Positions 55,431 to 63,864 of a DNA stretch of 64,000 nucleotides are shown one piece after another. The notes under the pieces were generated by a model. It did not search any database, had not been told where the DNA came from, and was given only the letters and a program-made list of their open reading frames with translations. The stretch is taken from assembly GCF_003149105.1 (NCBI RefSeq), contig NZ_QGDS01000004.1:308707-372706 (forward strand), read 5' to 3'. Every line of letters starts with the position of its first letter. The stretch's first letter is position 1. Position numbers and translations under genes: made by a program. The DNA is from Faecalicatena contorta (GTDB lineage: Bacteria; Bacillota; Clostridia; Lachnospirales; Lachnospiraceae).

Positions 55431-56240
55431 TTACCTCTCTTCTCTCTTAACACGATATTCCACAATGTTGCGCAGGATAAGGATGATAACCGCAATCAGC
55501 ACCAAAATGGAAGAAACGGCAAAAGCCGCAGTCAGCTTAAATTCATTAAACAGGATTTCCACATGCAGCGGCAGAGTATTAGTCTGCCCCCTCAGATGCC
55601 CGGACACCACCGACACTGCCCCGAATTCTCCCAGGGCACGTGCTGTACAAAGAATCACGCCATATAAAAGCCCCCATTTAATATGCGGAAGAGTAACTTT
55701 ACGGAAAATCAACAATCCTTTCGCCCCCATCAGTGCAGCAGCTTCCTCCTCGTCACTGCCCTGAGCTTCCATCAGCGGAATCAGTTCCCGGGAAACAAAC
55801 GGAAATGTGACAAAAATGGTAGCCAGCACAATACCCGGCAGGGCAAATACAATCTTTATATTCCAGGCCTCCAGCAAAGGATATGCCCAGCCAATCCGTC
55901 CAAACACAAGAATAAACACAAGTCCCGCGATAATAGGAGAAATGGAAAATGGAATATCAATCAGGGCAGTCAGTACCTGTTTCCCTCGGAACTGGAATTT
56001 GGAAATTGCCCAGGCTGCAAAAACACCAAATGTTGTGTTAATTATAACTGTAATAAAGGTAGCCAAAAGAGTCAGGTTCAGGGCTTTGATTGCATATTCT
56101 TCTGTAATTGCCTGTGAAAAAGTTTCCCATCCCTGCCGCAGTGCATAAACCAGTACCGTAGCAAGGGGGAGCACCAGCATAACCCCTAAAAACGCTGTAC
56201 CCAGCACAATGAGCAGCCATTTTACAAGTTTCTGTCTCAT
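55431..56240 (-). CDS. cysW: Sulfate ABC transporter permease (CysW)
   Basis: One of two membrane subunits, 269 residues with six hydrophobic segments. The family's DALR-like start (YALRQGWETFSQAITEEYAIKALNLTL) and the EAA loop (EAQGSDEEEAAALMGAKGLLIFRKVTLPHIKWGL) are clear, followed by TARALGEFGAVSVVSGHL. It follows cysT by 6 bases. Confidence 0.92.
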   Translation of the reverse strand: MRQKLVKWLLIVLGTAFLGVMLVLPLATVLVYALRQGWETFSQAITEEYAIKALNLTLLATFITVIINTTFGVFAAWAISKFQFRGKQVLTALIDIPFSISPIIAGLVFILVFGRIGWAYPLLEAWNIKIVFALPGIVLATIFVTFPFVSRELIPLMEAQGSDEEEAAALMGAKGLLIFRKVTLPHIKWGLLYGVILCTARALGEFGAVSVVSGHLRGQTNTLPLHVEILFNEFKLTAAFAVSSILVLIAVIILILRNIVEYRVKREER

Positions 56241-56246
56241 TCCTTC

Positions 56247-57095
56247 TTACCCCCTTGCAATTTTATTGATCTGTGCCTGAATCAGATTGATGATAAACAG
56301 CAGTACAAATGCAAAAATGACCATAACAAGTGCGATAGATGTAGCTGCAGGATAGTTGAACTGTTCCAGTTTGTTCATAATAATCAGTGGTACAATCTGA
56401 GTTTCATAAGGAATGTTCCCTGCAATAAATACTACACTTCCGTATTCTCCCATAGAACGGGCAAATGCCAGACCAAATCCTGCCAGAGCAGCCGGCAGAA
56501 TCTCAGGAAGCACCACCTTGAAAAAAATACGGGAACGGCTTGCCCCTAAAGCAGATGCCGCCTCCTCGTATTGAGGATCAAGTTTTTCCAGTACCGGCTG
56601 GATAGAACGCACTACAAAGGGAATACCGATAAAAATCATGGCGATGGTAATGCCTATTCTTGTGTAGGAAATCTCAATGCCGGCTTTTGCAAACAATCCG
56701 CCTATCCATCCCTCCCCGGAATACAATGTAGTCAAAGCAATACCCGCCACCGCTGTGGGCAGGGCAAAAGGCAGTTCAATGAGGCCATCCAGTACCCGCC
56801 GCAGCGGAAATTTATAACGGGTCAAAATCCAGGCAAGCAGGATACCGAACACTACATTGATTACAGCGGCAATGGCAGAGCAGGAAAGGCTGACTTTATA
56901 GGCTGCTATCGTCTGCCTATCCGTTACTACCTGCCAGAATTCGCGGAAGGTAGAATCAGAAAGGATTAAAAATACGGAAAACAGGGGAATCAGCACAATC
57001 AGGCTGAGCATGGTAACGGTGATTCCCATAGAAAGTCCAAATCCTGGTATCACGCTGTTGCTTTGTTTTTTAAAGTGCATTTTCAGACTGAACAT
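56247..57095 (-). CDS. cysT: Sulfate ABC transporter permease (CysT)
   Basis: Second membrane subunit, 282 residues. Features: VIPGFGLSMGITVTMLSLIVLIPL at the N-terminus, the conserved GLIELPFALPTAVAGIALTTLY, the EAA loop EKLDPQYEEAASALGASRSRIFFKVVLPEI and SMGEYGSVVFIAGN. It lies 35 bases after the binding-protein gene and just before cysW. Confidence 0.93.
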   Translation of the reverse strand: MFSLKMHFKKQSNSVIPGFGLSMGITVTMLSLIVLIPLFSVFLILSDSTFREFWQVVTDRQTIAAYKVSLSCSAIAAVINVVFGILLAWILTRYKFPLRRVLDGLIELPFALPTAVAGIALTTLYSGEGWIGGLFAKAGIEISYTRIGITIAMIFIGIPFVVRSIQPVLEKLDPQYEEAASALGASRSRIFFKVVLPEILPAALAGFGLAFARSMGEYGSVVFIAGNIPYETQIVPLIIMNKLEQFNYPAATSIALVMVIFAFVLLFIINLIQAQINKIARG

Positions 57096-57130
57096 ATACG
57101 TCCCCCTTAAACGGTAATATAAATTTTTAT

Positions 57131-58186
57131 TTACTGATAAATCTGGTCAAAAATGGCCCCGTCTTCAAAAAATTTCTCAGCAGCTGCGGCCCAGCCTCCG
57201 AAATCGTCATTAATGTTAACTAGTTCGATATTCAAATCAAAGGTATCACTAAACTCGCTTAGAATCTCAGAGTCAGAGGGGCGGTAATAATTCTCACCTT
57301 CCAGCCGCTGCGCCTCATCGGAATAGAGATACTCAAGATAGGCCTTAGAAACCTCCCCGGTTCCATGCTTTTCCACATTGGCATCCACCACTGCAACCGA
57401 CGGTTGTGCCAGAATACTCAGGCTGGGCGTAATAATCTCATATTCGTCCGGATGCTCTTTAACAGAAAGAAATGCTTCATTTTCCCATGCCAGCAGCACA
57501 TCACCTTTTTTATTTTCCACAAAGGTAGTTGTTGAACCCCGGGCACCGGAGTCCAGTACAGATACATTATCATACAGTGATTTCAAGAATTCTTTGTTTT
57601 TTGTTTCATCACCGCCGAATTTCTTATCGGCATAAGCCCATGCTGCCAAAAAGTTCCATCTGGCGCCCCCGGAGCTTTTGGGGTCAGGTGTAATGACTTC
57701 AACCCCCGGCTTTACAATATCATCCCAGTCCTGAATATTCTTTGGGTTATCTTTGCGTACCAAAAAGACGATTGTGGAAGTATATGGTGCACTGCTCTTG
57801 GGAAACTCATCCACCCAGCCATCATCAATCAGACCGCCGGTGCGCAGCTCATCAACATCACCTTCCAGCGCCAGCGTCACCACATCAGCCTCGTTGCCTT
57901 CCAGAACTGAACGTGCCTGTTTACCGGAGCCGCCATGGGACTGGATAATTTCTACCTTCTGTCCGTTTTCCTTTTCCCAGTATTCCTGAAAAAGCTTGTT
58001 GTACTGTTCATATAATTCCCGGGTAGGGTCATAAGAAACATTGGTTATGGATACGGTTTCAGAGGAGGATTTCTCATCCTTTGAAGACGATGCCTTATCC
58101 GAGCAGCCGGTAACAGTTCCCAGAACTGAAACCAGTGCAATTGCCAGTGCCAGAATTCTTTTGGATAAAATATAAGTGCGTTTCAT
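57131..58186 (-). CDS. sbp: Sulfate-binding lipoprotein (Sbp/CysP)
   Basis: Receptor of the SulT importer, 351 residues, with a lipoprotein signal ending TVTGC (Cys about residue 28). Conserved sulfate-binding segments: TNVSYDPTRELYEQYNKLF, QSHGGSGKQARSV, ADVVTLALEGDVDEL and SGGARWNFLAAWAYA, matching the family's SYDPTRELY and GGSGKQARAV signatures. It is the first gene of sbp-cysT-cysW-cysA and has a 5' leader of about 150 bases carrying a short ORF with tandem Cys codons. Its own ribosome site (AGAGGT) is moderate. Confidence 0.94.
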   Translation of the reverse strand: MKRTYILSKRILALAIALVSVLGTVTGCSDKASSSKDEKSSSETVSITNVSYDPTRELYEQYNKLFQEYWEKENGQKVEIIQSHGGSGKQARSVLEGNEADVVTLALEGDVDELRTGGLIDDGWVDEFPKSSAPYTSTIVFLVRKDNPKNIQDWDDIVKPGVEVITPDPKSSGGARWNFLAAWAYADKKFGGDETKNKEFLKSLYDNVSVLDSGARGSTTTFVENKKGDVLLAWENEAFLSVKEHPDEYEIITPSLSILAQPSVAVVDANVEKHGTGEVSKAYLEYLYSDEAQRLEGENYYRPSDSEILSEFSDTFDLNIELVNINDDFGGWAAAAEKFFEDGAIFDQIYQ

Positions 58187-58224
58187 AGAAAATACCTCTT
58201 TTCATTATTTTTAATTGACTCTTT

Positions 58225-58299
58225 TCAAACATTGTTCAATGGAGATAAGATACAACATCGGAAACGCACCGGAAGGCGCAGATTGGCTTTATTTAACAT
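58225..58299 (-). CDS. Leader peptide ORF (24 codons) with tandem Cys codons
   Basis: ATG 58299 is preceded by a very strong GGAGGG ribosome site at 6 bases. The frame encodes MLNKANLRLPVRFR, then two Cys codons in a row (TGT TGT, residues 15-16), then ILSPLNNV and TGA at 58225. It lies wholly inside the predicted leader RNA of the sulfate-uptake operon, 38 bases before the Sbp start. Cys-codon leader ORFs that sense cysteine or Cys-tRNA are known before sulfur genes in actinobacteria (from memory), so this may be a cysteine attenuator. I found no terminator hairpin after it, so any control would be at translation, mRNA stability or Rho-dependent termination. Confidence 0.62.
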   Translation of the reverse strand: MLNKANLRLPVRFRCCILSPLNNV

Positions 58300-58350
58300 T
58301 AAATTCCCTCCTCGCTTCAAACTCTCATTTTCCCTATAGGTTTAATATGC

Positions 58351-58379
58351 ATTATATTGAAAGACTTATAAATTTGCAA
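58351..58379 (-). promoter_or_regulatory. Promoter of sulfate transport operon
   Basis: On the minus strand TTGCAA (58374-58379), 17-base spacer, TATAAT (58351-58356). It gives a leader RNA of about 155 bases before sbp. Confidence 0.75.
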
Positions 58380-58384
58380 CGGGA

Positions 58385-58401
58385 AATCAGGCAATCGTTT
58401 G
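58385..58401 (-). promoter_or_regulatory. Regulator site upstream of sulfate transport promoter
   Basis: Contains GGCAATCGTTTGCG, sharing GCAATCGTT with the two aprA sites. Its centre lies 40 bp from the centre of the -10 box, the same distance and orientation as at aprA. Confidence 0.55.
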
Positions 58402-58523
58402 CGTTCAGGATTTCTTTTGATTATATAATAGTAAATTTTTTGTCTTTGTGCTAAAATGGAAAAAGTAGAAAAACGAGAACAAATCTTATTTTTTAACTAA
58501 TTCAGTATTAAAGGAGAGTTATT

Positions 58524-59768
58524 ATGTCATCTATCCGTCCCTTTCAGAGCGTGCGTCCTGCAAAAGAACTGGTTGCTTCCATTGCTGCACTGCCTTACGA
58601 TGTATACAACCGTAAAGAGGCAAAAGATATTGTGGAAAAAAATCCTCTTTCTTTTTTAAAAATAGACCGGGCAGAAACCCAGTTTTCACCAGATATGGAT
58701 ATGTACTCCCAGCCTGTATATGATAAAGCACGGGACACATTGAATGAAATGATAGATAACGGTTCTTTTGTCAAAGATGAGGCACCTGGTTATTATATTT
58801 ATGCCCTCACCATGAACGGCCACACACAAACCGGCCTGGTGGGCTGTGCTTCTATCGATGATTATATGGAGAACAGAATCAAAAAACATGAAAATACACG
58901 GGAAGATAAAGAACTGGACAGGACCCGCCACATTGATACATTAAGCGCACAGACAGGACCCATTTTTCTTGCTTATCATGAGAATGTTGAATTGAATCAA
59001 ATCCTGAATGCGGTAAAAATGACGGACCCCCTCTATGATTTTACCAGCGAGGACTCCGTACGGCACCAGGTATGGAAAATCAGCAGTAAAGAAGATATTG
59101 AGAAAATCACTCATATTTTTGAAGAGATTGACAATATTTATATAGCAGACGGACATCACAGAGCCGCCTCTGCGGTAAAGACAGGCTTAAAGCGCAGGGA
59201 AGAGCATCCTGATTATAATGGGAATGAGGAATTTAACTATTTTCTTTCTGTCCTTTTTCCGGCTGAGGAGCTTCACATCTATGATTATAACCGGGTGGTT
59301 TCTGACTTAAACGGCTATACGTTTGATGAGCTTCTTGCTATGATTGGAAGCGGTTTTGAAATTACGGATATGGGACAAGAGGTCTGTCGCCCTTCCTGCA
59401 AGGGCGAAATCGGACTTTATGGAAATGGCTGCTGGTACCGTCTGAAGGCAAATCCATTCCTATTTTCGGAGGACCCGGTAAACAGCCTGGATGTATCCAT
59501 CCTGCAAAACGTGGTTTTAGGGCCTCTGCTTGGAATCAAAGACCCTAAGACAGACACCCGTATTCAATTTGTAGGCGGGATACGCGGACTTGAGGCACTG
59601 GCTGATATTGTCAGCAGCTCCGGCAGCGGTGCAGCATTTGCCATGTACCCTACCTCTATGGAGGAATTGCTCCTGGTTGCAGATGCCGGAAGGCTAATGC
59701 CTCCTAAATCCACCTGGTTTGAGCCCAAACTCAGGAGTGGATTATTTATCCATCAGTTCGAGAAATAG
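58524..59768 (+). CDS. DUF1015 family protein
   Basis: Uncharacterised protein family with about 414 residues. Typical features are the start IRPFQSVRPAKE and AALPYDVYNRKEA, and IYIADGHHRAASAV near residue 215, where a His-rich motif suggests a catalytic or metal role. Some members are called SpoOJ/ParA-ParB-like because of a weak HHR motif, but evidence is thin. In clostridia these genes often follow 2-hydroxyacid dehydrogenase genes; here the gene stands before the methionine aminopeptidase gene by 42 bases. Confidence 0.85.
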   Translation: MSSIRPFQSVRPAKELVASIAALPYDVYNRKEAKDIVEKNPLSFLKIDRAETQFSPDMDMYSQPVYDKARDTLNEMIDNGSFVKDEAPGYYIYALTMNGHTQTGLVGCASIDDYMENRIKKHENTREDKELDRTRHIDTLSAQTGPIFLAYHENVELNQILNAVKMTDPLYDFTSEDSVRHQVWKISSKEDIEKITHIFEEIDNIYIADGHHRAASAVKTGLKRREEHPDYNGNEEFNYFLSVLFPAEELHIYDYNRVVSDLNGYTFDELLAMIGSGFEITDMGQEVCRPSCKGEIGLYGNGCWYRLKANPFLFSEDPVNSLDVSILQNVVLGPLLGIKDPKTDTRIQFVGGIRGLEALADIVSSSGSGAAFAMYPTSMEELLLVADAGRLMPPKSTWFEPKLRSGLFIHQFEK

Positions 59769-59809
59769 ATTCATATATAGTACCACCAAATTAAAAGGAG
59801 ATGTAAAGA

Positions 59810-60673
59810 ATGGAAAGAAATGACCTTTGCTGGTGCGGCAGTGGAAAGAAATACAAGAAATGCCACATGGTGATTGAAGACAGGATAAGACAGCATGAGA
59901 AAAAGGGAGAAATTGTTCCCAGACTCAAACTCTTAAAGACTCCCTTTCAGATTGAAAAAATCAAAGAGAGTGCAGCACTGAATACAGCTGTTTTGGATGC
60001 AGTAGCTGAGCAGATTCATATCGGAATGAGTACTGCTGAAATTGACAAAATTGTTTACGATTTTACAACAGAGCATGGCGGGATTCCTGCAACCCTTCAT
60101 TATCAGGGATTTCCAAATAGCGTGTGTACTTCCCTGAACAATGAGGTCTGCCACGGTATTCCGGATGAAAATATCATCCTGAAAGAAGGAGATATTATTA
60201 ACGTTGATGTATCTACGAATTTAAACGGATACTTTTCAGATGCCTCAAGAATGTTCAAGATGGGACAGGTTTCTGAACGTGCGGAGCGTATTGTAAGAGT
60301 GACGGAAGAATGTGTAGAATTAGGACTTGCAGCCGCAAAGCCCTGGGGACATTTAGGAGATATTGCACATGCCATCAATACCCATGCCCAGGCAAATGGT
60401 TATTCTGTTGTAGAGGATATAGGAGGACATGGAATCGGCCTGAAATTCCACGAAGACCCCTTTGTCAGCTATGTTACGCCAAAAGGGAGTGAAATGCTTC
60501 TCGTACCCGGGATGATGTTTACGATTGAACCGATGATTAATGAAGGAAGCCCGGATTTCTATGTGGATGAGGACAACGACTGGACAGTATATACGATGGA
60601 TGACGGACTTTCATCACAGATTGAGTATATGGTTCTGATAACAGAAGACGGAGTGGAAGTATTGACTAAATAA
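59810..60673 (+). CDS. map: Methionine aminopeptidase type I with N-terminal SEC-C motif
   Basis: Removes initiator Met from nascent proteins, 287 residues. Residues 4-20 are a SEC-C zinc motif (NDLCWCGSGKKYKKCH), which in SecA binds SecB or ribosomes and here may recruit the enzyme to ribosomes. The pita-bread domain follows, with metal ligands Asp in NVDVSTNLNG and YFSDASRMF, His in GGHGIGLKFHE, Glu in FTIEPMIN and Glu in SQIEYMVLIT. Start ATG 59810 has AAAGGAG upstream. A hairpin at 60678-60722 follows. Confidence 0.94.
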   Translation: MERNDLCWCGSGKKYKKCHMVIEDRIRQHEKKGEIVPRLKLLKTPFQIEKIKESAALNTAVLDAVAEQIHIGMSTAEIDKIVYDFTTEHGGIPATLHYQGFPNSVCTSLNNEVCHGIPDENIILKEGDIINVDVSTNLNGYFSDASRMFKMGQVSERAERIVRVTEECVELGLAAAKPWGHLGDIAHAINTHAQANGYSVVEDIGGHGIGLKFHEDPFVSYVTPKGSEMLLVPGMMFTIEPMINEGSPDFYVDEDNDWTVYTMDDGLSSQIEYMVLITEDGVEVLTK

Positions 60674-60677
60674 TCAT

Positions 60678-60722
60678 GAGGATGCTGCAAAATGAGCTTA
60701 TTACACATTTTGCGGCATCCTC
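60678..60722 (+). terminator. Hairpin after map
   Basis: Arms 60678-60694 and 60706-60722 (GAGGATGCTGCAAAATG and its complement) pair at 17 positions with one G-U, loop of 11 bases. No strong T-tract follows. Confidence 0.65.
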
Positions 60723-60763
60723 TGCTCTATCCCGTCATACTGTATTCTATAAAGGAGGCTTTC

Positions 60764-61681
60764 ATGAAAAATACTACAAAGGCATACTTCGCCATAACAC
60801 TCCAATCACTGATTATTGGGTTTTCTTTTTTATTTGTTAAAATTGCACTAAGGAGTGCGGATACGATGTCGTTATTATCTCACAGGTTTACACTGGCAGC
60901 TCTTTGTATTTTAATTTACGGCTTTTTCAACCGGAATAAAATCCATGTTAGTTTTTCTGACTGGTTAAAGATTATGCCCTACAGCATTATTTATCCCATT
61001 TTATTCTTTTTACTGCAAACTCTCGGGCTGAAAATCATATCTTCTTCCGAGGCAGGAATTGTTCAGGCCATGGCGCCTATTTTAACCCTTATTGCCGCCA
61101 GAATTATATTAAAGGAACAGATTGGAAATCTGCAGAAGCTTCTTATGGTTATATCTGTATCAGGTGTCGTTTTCATTAATATAATGAATGGGTTTAACAT
61201 CGGTAATTATAGTTACCTCGGATTTCTGTTTATTCTGATGTCCGCAGTATCATTTGCAATTTACAATGTATTAACTAAGAAGCTGTCAAAAACTTACTCG
61301 ATTTTCTCTATTGTATATGTTACAAGTATTACAGGCTGTATTGTTTTTAACTTTATATCAATTATCCAGCATGTTATAAACGGTAATATTTCCGCCTATT
61401 TTAAACCATTTTCAGATCTCTCCTTTGTTTTGGCAATTATATATCTTGGTGTATTTTCATCCTTAGTAACATCCTTGCTTACTACATATTCATTGAGTAA
61501 ACTGGAAGCAACCAAAGTTGGACTTTTCAGTAATGTGTCAACAGTTGTTACCATTCTGGCAGGAACTGTTTTTTTACACGAATCACTGCACTACTATCAC
61601 TATATCGGGATTATAGCGATTTTAACCGGAACCATAGGCTTCAATTTAACCAAATCATCCCGCAAACCGTCTAATCCTTAG
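60764..61681 (+). CDS. EamA/DMT family transporter
   Basis: Ten-segment drug/metabolite transporter of 305 residues from ATG 60764 (AAAGGAGG 5 bases upstream). Two EamA repeats are visible, the first with IIGFSFLFVKIALRSADTMSLLSHRFTLAALC and ISSSEAGIVQAMAPILTLIAARIILKEQ, the second with SYLGFLFILMSAVSFAIYNVLTKK and LSKLEATKVGLFSNVSTVVTILAGTVFLHE. Substrate unknown. Its 3' end overlaps the convergent radical SAM gene by 27 bases. Confidence 0.87.
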   Translation: MKNTTKAYFAITLQSLIIGFSFLFVKIALRSADTMSLLSHRFTLAALCILIYGFFNRNKIHVSFSDWLKIMPYSIIYPILFFLLQTLGLKIISSSEAGIVQAMAPILTLIAARIILKEQIGNLQKLLMVISVSGVVFINIMNGFNIGNYSYLGFLFILMSAVSFAIYNVLTKKLSKTYSIFSIVYVTSITGCIVFNFISIIQHVINGNISAYFKPFSDLSFVLAIIYLGVFSSLVTSLLTTYSLSKLEATKVGLFSNVSTVVTILAGTVFLHESLHYYHYIGIIAILTGTIGFNLTKSSRKPSNP

Positions 61682-62254
61682 TTCTACTCCCAATGAATCT
61701 GCCAGTTCCTGACTGGCCTTTATCTCTTCCTCGGATAATACATCTACAATGGTCAATTTTACTTGCTGAATATAGTCTTTACATTCGGAAGTAAAATCGA
61801 GCATACCTTCGAATGCATTTTCAAACCTGGGGCGGGTAACATTTATGTACGCCTCCCTGGTTGGTGCATTGAGACTGATGGATACAGAATCCACCACCTC
61901 AGCCAGGATTGGAATGATATCTTTATTGTGGTATAGATTTCCCAGACCATTGGTATTTACGCGGATGGACATTCCATATTTTTCTTTTGCATATCTGGCT
62001 GATTCGACCAGGTTCTCTAATGCACAGGTAGGCTCCCCATAACCACAATATACCAGCTCTTTGCGGCCGTCAAAGTCAAACTCATCCATTGCCGCCTTAA
62101 TTTCTTCCAAGGTTGGGTCGGCTTTGTGCCAAAGTGTTTCCGCGTCTCCTACCCCATCTCCGTGGCTGCGGATACAGAAGGTGCACCTGCAGTCACACAG
62201 ATTGGTAATATTTGCATAAACTTGATTTCTATAAACATATAAGATATCAGCCAT
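61655..62254 (-). CDS. Radical SAM protein (TatD-nuclease-associated type)
   Basis: Small radical SAM enzyme of 199 residues from ATG 62254 (GAGGAG 4 bases upstream). The 4Fe-4S motif CX3CX2C is seen in CDCRCTFC (first, third and last Cys of the motif counting Cys-Asp-Cys-Arg-Cys-Thr-Phe-Cys), following the family start ILYVYRNQVYANITNLC. YCGYGEPTCALENL gives the SAM-contacting strand, and SISLNAPTREAYINVTRP is typical. From memory it matches the TatD-linked radical SAM family; no TatD nuclease is nearby here. The reaction is unknown. Confidence 0.82.
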   Translation of the reverse strand: MADILYVYRNQVYANITNLCDCRCTFCIRSHGDGVGDAETLWHKADPTLEEIKAAMDEFDFDGRKELVYCGYGEPTCALENLVESARYAKEKYGMSIRVNTNGLGNLYHNKDIIPILAEVVDSVSISLNAPTREAYINVTRPRFENAFEGMLDFTSECKDYIQQVKLTIVDVLSEEEIKASQELADSLGVELRIRRFAG

Positions 62255-62321
62255 TATTCTCCTCACCTTTCCCCATAACATCTCTCGTTATTCTGTACAG
62301 AATCCTTTAGTCAGAACTTGT

Positions 62322-62846
62322 TTACTTATTCACATAATGCAGCATTTTCTCTGCCTTTCTCTTTACATGAGCTTTATCCATAGATACCGCTAACAGTAGA
62401 AAAATAGCTGCGCTGCCACCGGACTGTATTGCGCTGCCTGCCAGTGACGCTGCCGGTGCTAAAAAGGAGCCAAACAGAATCCCTTCGGCCAGATAATACC
62501 CGGCTGCCGAGATGACTGCCGCCACAAACGGTGCAGCTATGTTTCTTGGTGCAAGTATTTTGCCCTCTTTACTTGTAAATGGAAGGGTAATCAACATTTT
62601 TATCACAATTGTAGCCGGAGCCCATATTGGTGCGCTCAATAAATCCGCCAAACCGCCCCCTATAGCCGCTGCCGCCAGTGCATAAGGTCTGGGAAGAAAT
62701 ACCGCAGCCATATAAATCAGCGCGTCCCCAAAATGGATATATCCGCCGTTTGCTCCGTATGGAATATGACAGATGTATACAGTCATCACTGTAATCATAG
62801 CTGCAAACACCCCTGTCATTGTCATTTTTGAAGTATTATTCCGCAT
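62322..62846 (-). CDS. ECF transporter S component (TIGR04002-like), probable B6-precursor uptake
   Basis: Membrane substrate-capture protein of an ECF vitamin transporter, 174 residues with five to six hydrophobic segments. Visible are MTMTGVFAAMITVMTVY at the start, HFGDALIYMAAVFLPRPYALAAAAIGGGLADLL as the substrate-binding loop region, and the C-terminal basic tail. The ATG at 62846 is preferred to an upstream GTG because GGGGAG lies 8 bases before it. It starts 30 bases after the pyridoxal-type kinase gene, so it probably imports pyridoxine, pyridoxal or a pyrimidine relative for that kinase. The energising module is not in the window. Confidence 0.82.
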   Translation of the reverse strand: MRNNTSKMTMTGVFAAMITVMTVYICHIPYGANGGYIHFGDALIYMAAVFLPRPYALAAAAIGGGLADLLSAPIWAPATIVIKMLITLPFTSKEGKILAPRNIAAPFVAAVISAAGYYLAEGILFGSFLAPAASLAGSAIQSGGSAAIFLLLAVSMDKAHVKRKAEKMLHYVNK

Positions 62847-62875
62847 ACCTTTCACTCCCCTTTTCTAATTTTGGA

Positions 62876-63730
62876 TTATTTGACTAACATTCCCAGAAAC
62901 TGCTCATAATTCACACCGTCATTGCGGGGAATATTTTCTTTTACAGAGTCTTCCATTGCACACTCAATAAATTCTCCTGCCAGTTGTATGCTATCCATAA
63001 TCTTATCTCCTCTTGCAATTCCGGCAGTTATAACGGATGCAAACAAGTCACCGGTTCCTGAATAGCTTCCGCCAATATATGGGAAAGCCGAGAGACTCAG
63101 CTGCTTTTCGGAAACAGCCAAATTCCCCATCTTCTGTACTCCGTCCTTCTCATCCAAGAAAGAAACTCCAGTGACAATCACTGTGTCCGGTCCTTCTTTT
63201 ATTAAGTTTTTTGCCATCTGCTCAATCACGGTCAAAAGATGGTGCTCATCTGTCAGGCTTTGAATCATCCGGTAATCTGTATCCGTCAGAAGGCAAAGCT
63301 CCGTCAGGTTGGGGGTTATAACATCTGCCCTGCATGCCAGTTCTTTCATCAGACTGCACAGCCTCTCTGTAAACATATCGTACACCCTGCCATTATCCCC
63401 CATAACCGGATCTACCAGCAAAAATGTATTTTTCTTATAAAAGGTGTGCAGAAACTGAAAAATATTTTCAATCTGCTGCGCGCTCCCTACGAATCCCGTA
63501 TAGATTCCGTCAAAAGAGGCGCCCATCTTCTCCCATTCCTCTCTGAAATGCTCCATTTTATCTGTATAGTCATCCCAGAAATAACTTGGATACCCGGTCT
63601 GCCCGCTTAGTACCGCTGTCGGCAGGGGACAGGGCTGAACTCCCATAGCTGCAATTACTGAAATAGCAGCAGTTAGTGAACAGCGTCCAAAACCAGATAA
63701 GTCATTGATGACAGCAATTTTTTTCGTCAT
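62876..63730 (-). CDS. pdxK: Pyridoxamine/pyridoxal kinase family protein
   Basis: Ribokinase-fold kinase of 284 residues that phosphorylates vitamin B6 forms to the 5'-phosphates. Motifs: VINDLSGFGRCSLTAAISVIAAMGVQPCPLP at the start, VDPVMGDNGRVYDM in the middle, DVITPNLTELCLL, and the C-terminal anion-hole GGSYSGTGDLFASVI with the catalytic Asp. Linked with the ECF S component downstream on the same strand. Confidence 0.9.
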   Translation of the reverse strand: MTKKIAVINDLSGFGRCSLTAAISVIAAMGVQPCPLPTAVLSGQTGYPSYFWDDYTDKMEHFREEWEKMGASFDGIYTGFVGSAQQIENIFQFLHTFYKKNTFLLVDPVMGDNGRVYDMFTERLCSLMKELACRADVITPNLTELCLLTDTDYRMIQSLTDEHHLLTVIEQMAKNLIKEGPDTVIVTGVSFLDEKDGVQKMGNLAVSEKQLSLSAFPYIGGSYSGTGDLFASVITAGIARGDKIMDSIQLAGEFIECAMEDSVKENIPRNDGVNYEQFLGMLVK

Positions 63731-63864
63731 AATATAACCTCATTTCTCTTATGGTAAAAGAAGATTACCTGGATGACATCATATCACAAAAGTGGTTTAC
63801 TCTAAAAGTCCAGTTATGATATATTTAACCAGGCCAGTTTGGATATAAGTACGCCTTAGCGTAC

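Larger units (their letters stand above)
58187..58523. other. Divergent region between sulfate uptake and DUF1015 genes
   Basis: 337 bases containing the leader ORF (58225-58299), the minus-strand promoter (58351-58379) and regulator site (58385-58401). The remaining part before DUF1015 is AT-rich and must hold its promoter, which I could not place with confidence. Confidence 0.6.

Noticed and set aside
58187..58350. SAM, T-box or other known riboswitch before sbp
   Set aside because: No S-box core, T-box sequence or terminator/antiterminator pair was seen; the leader ORF is the only clear element.
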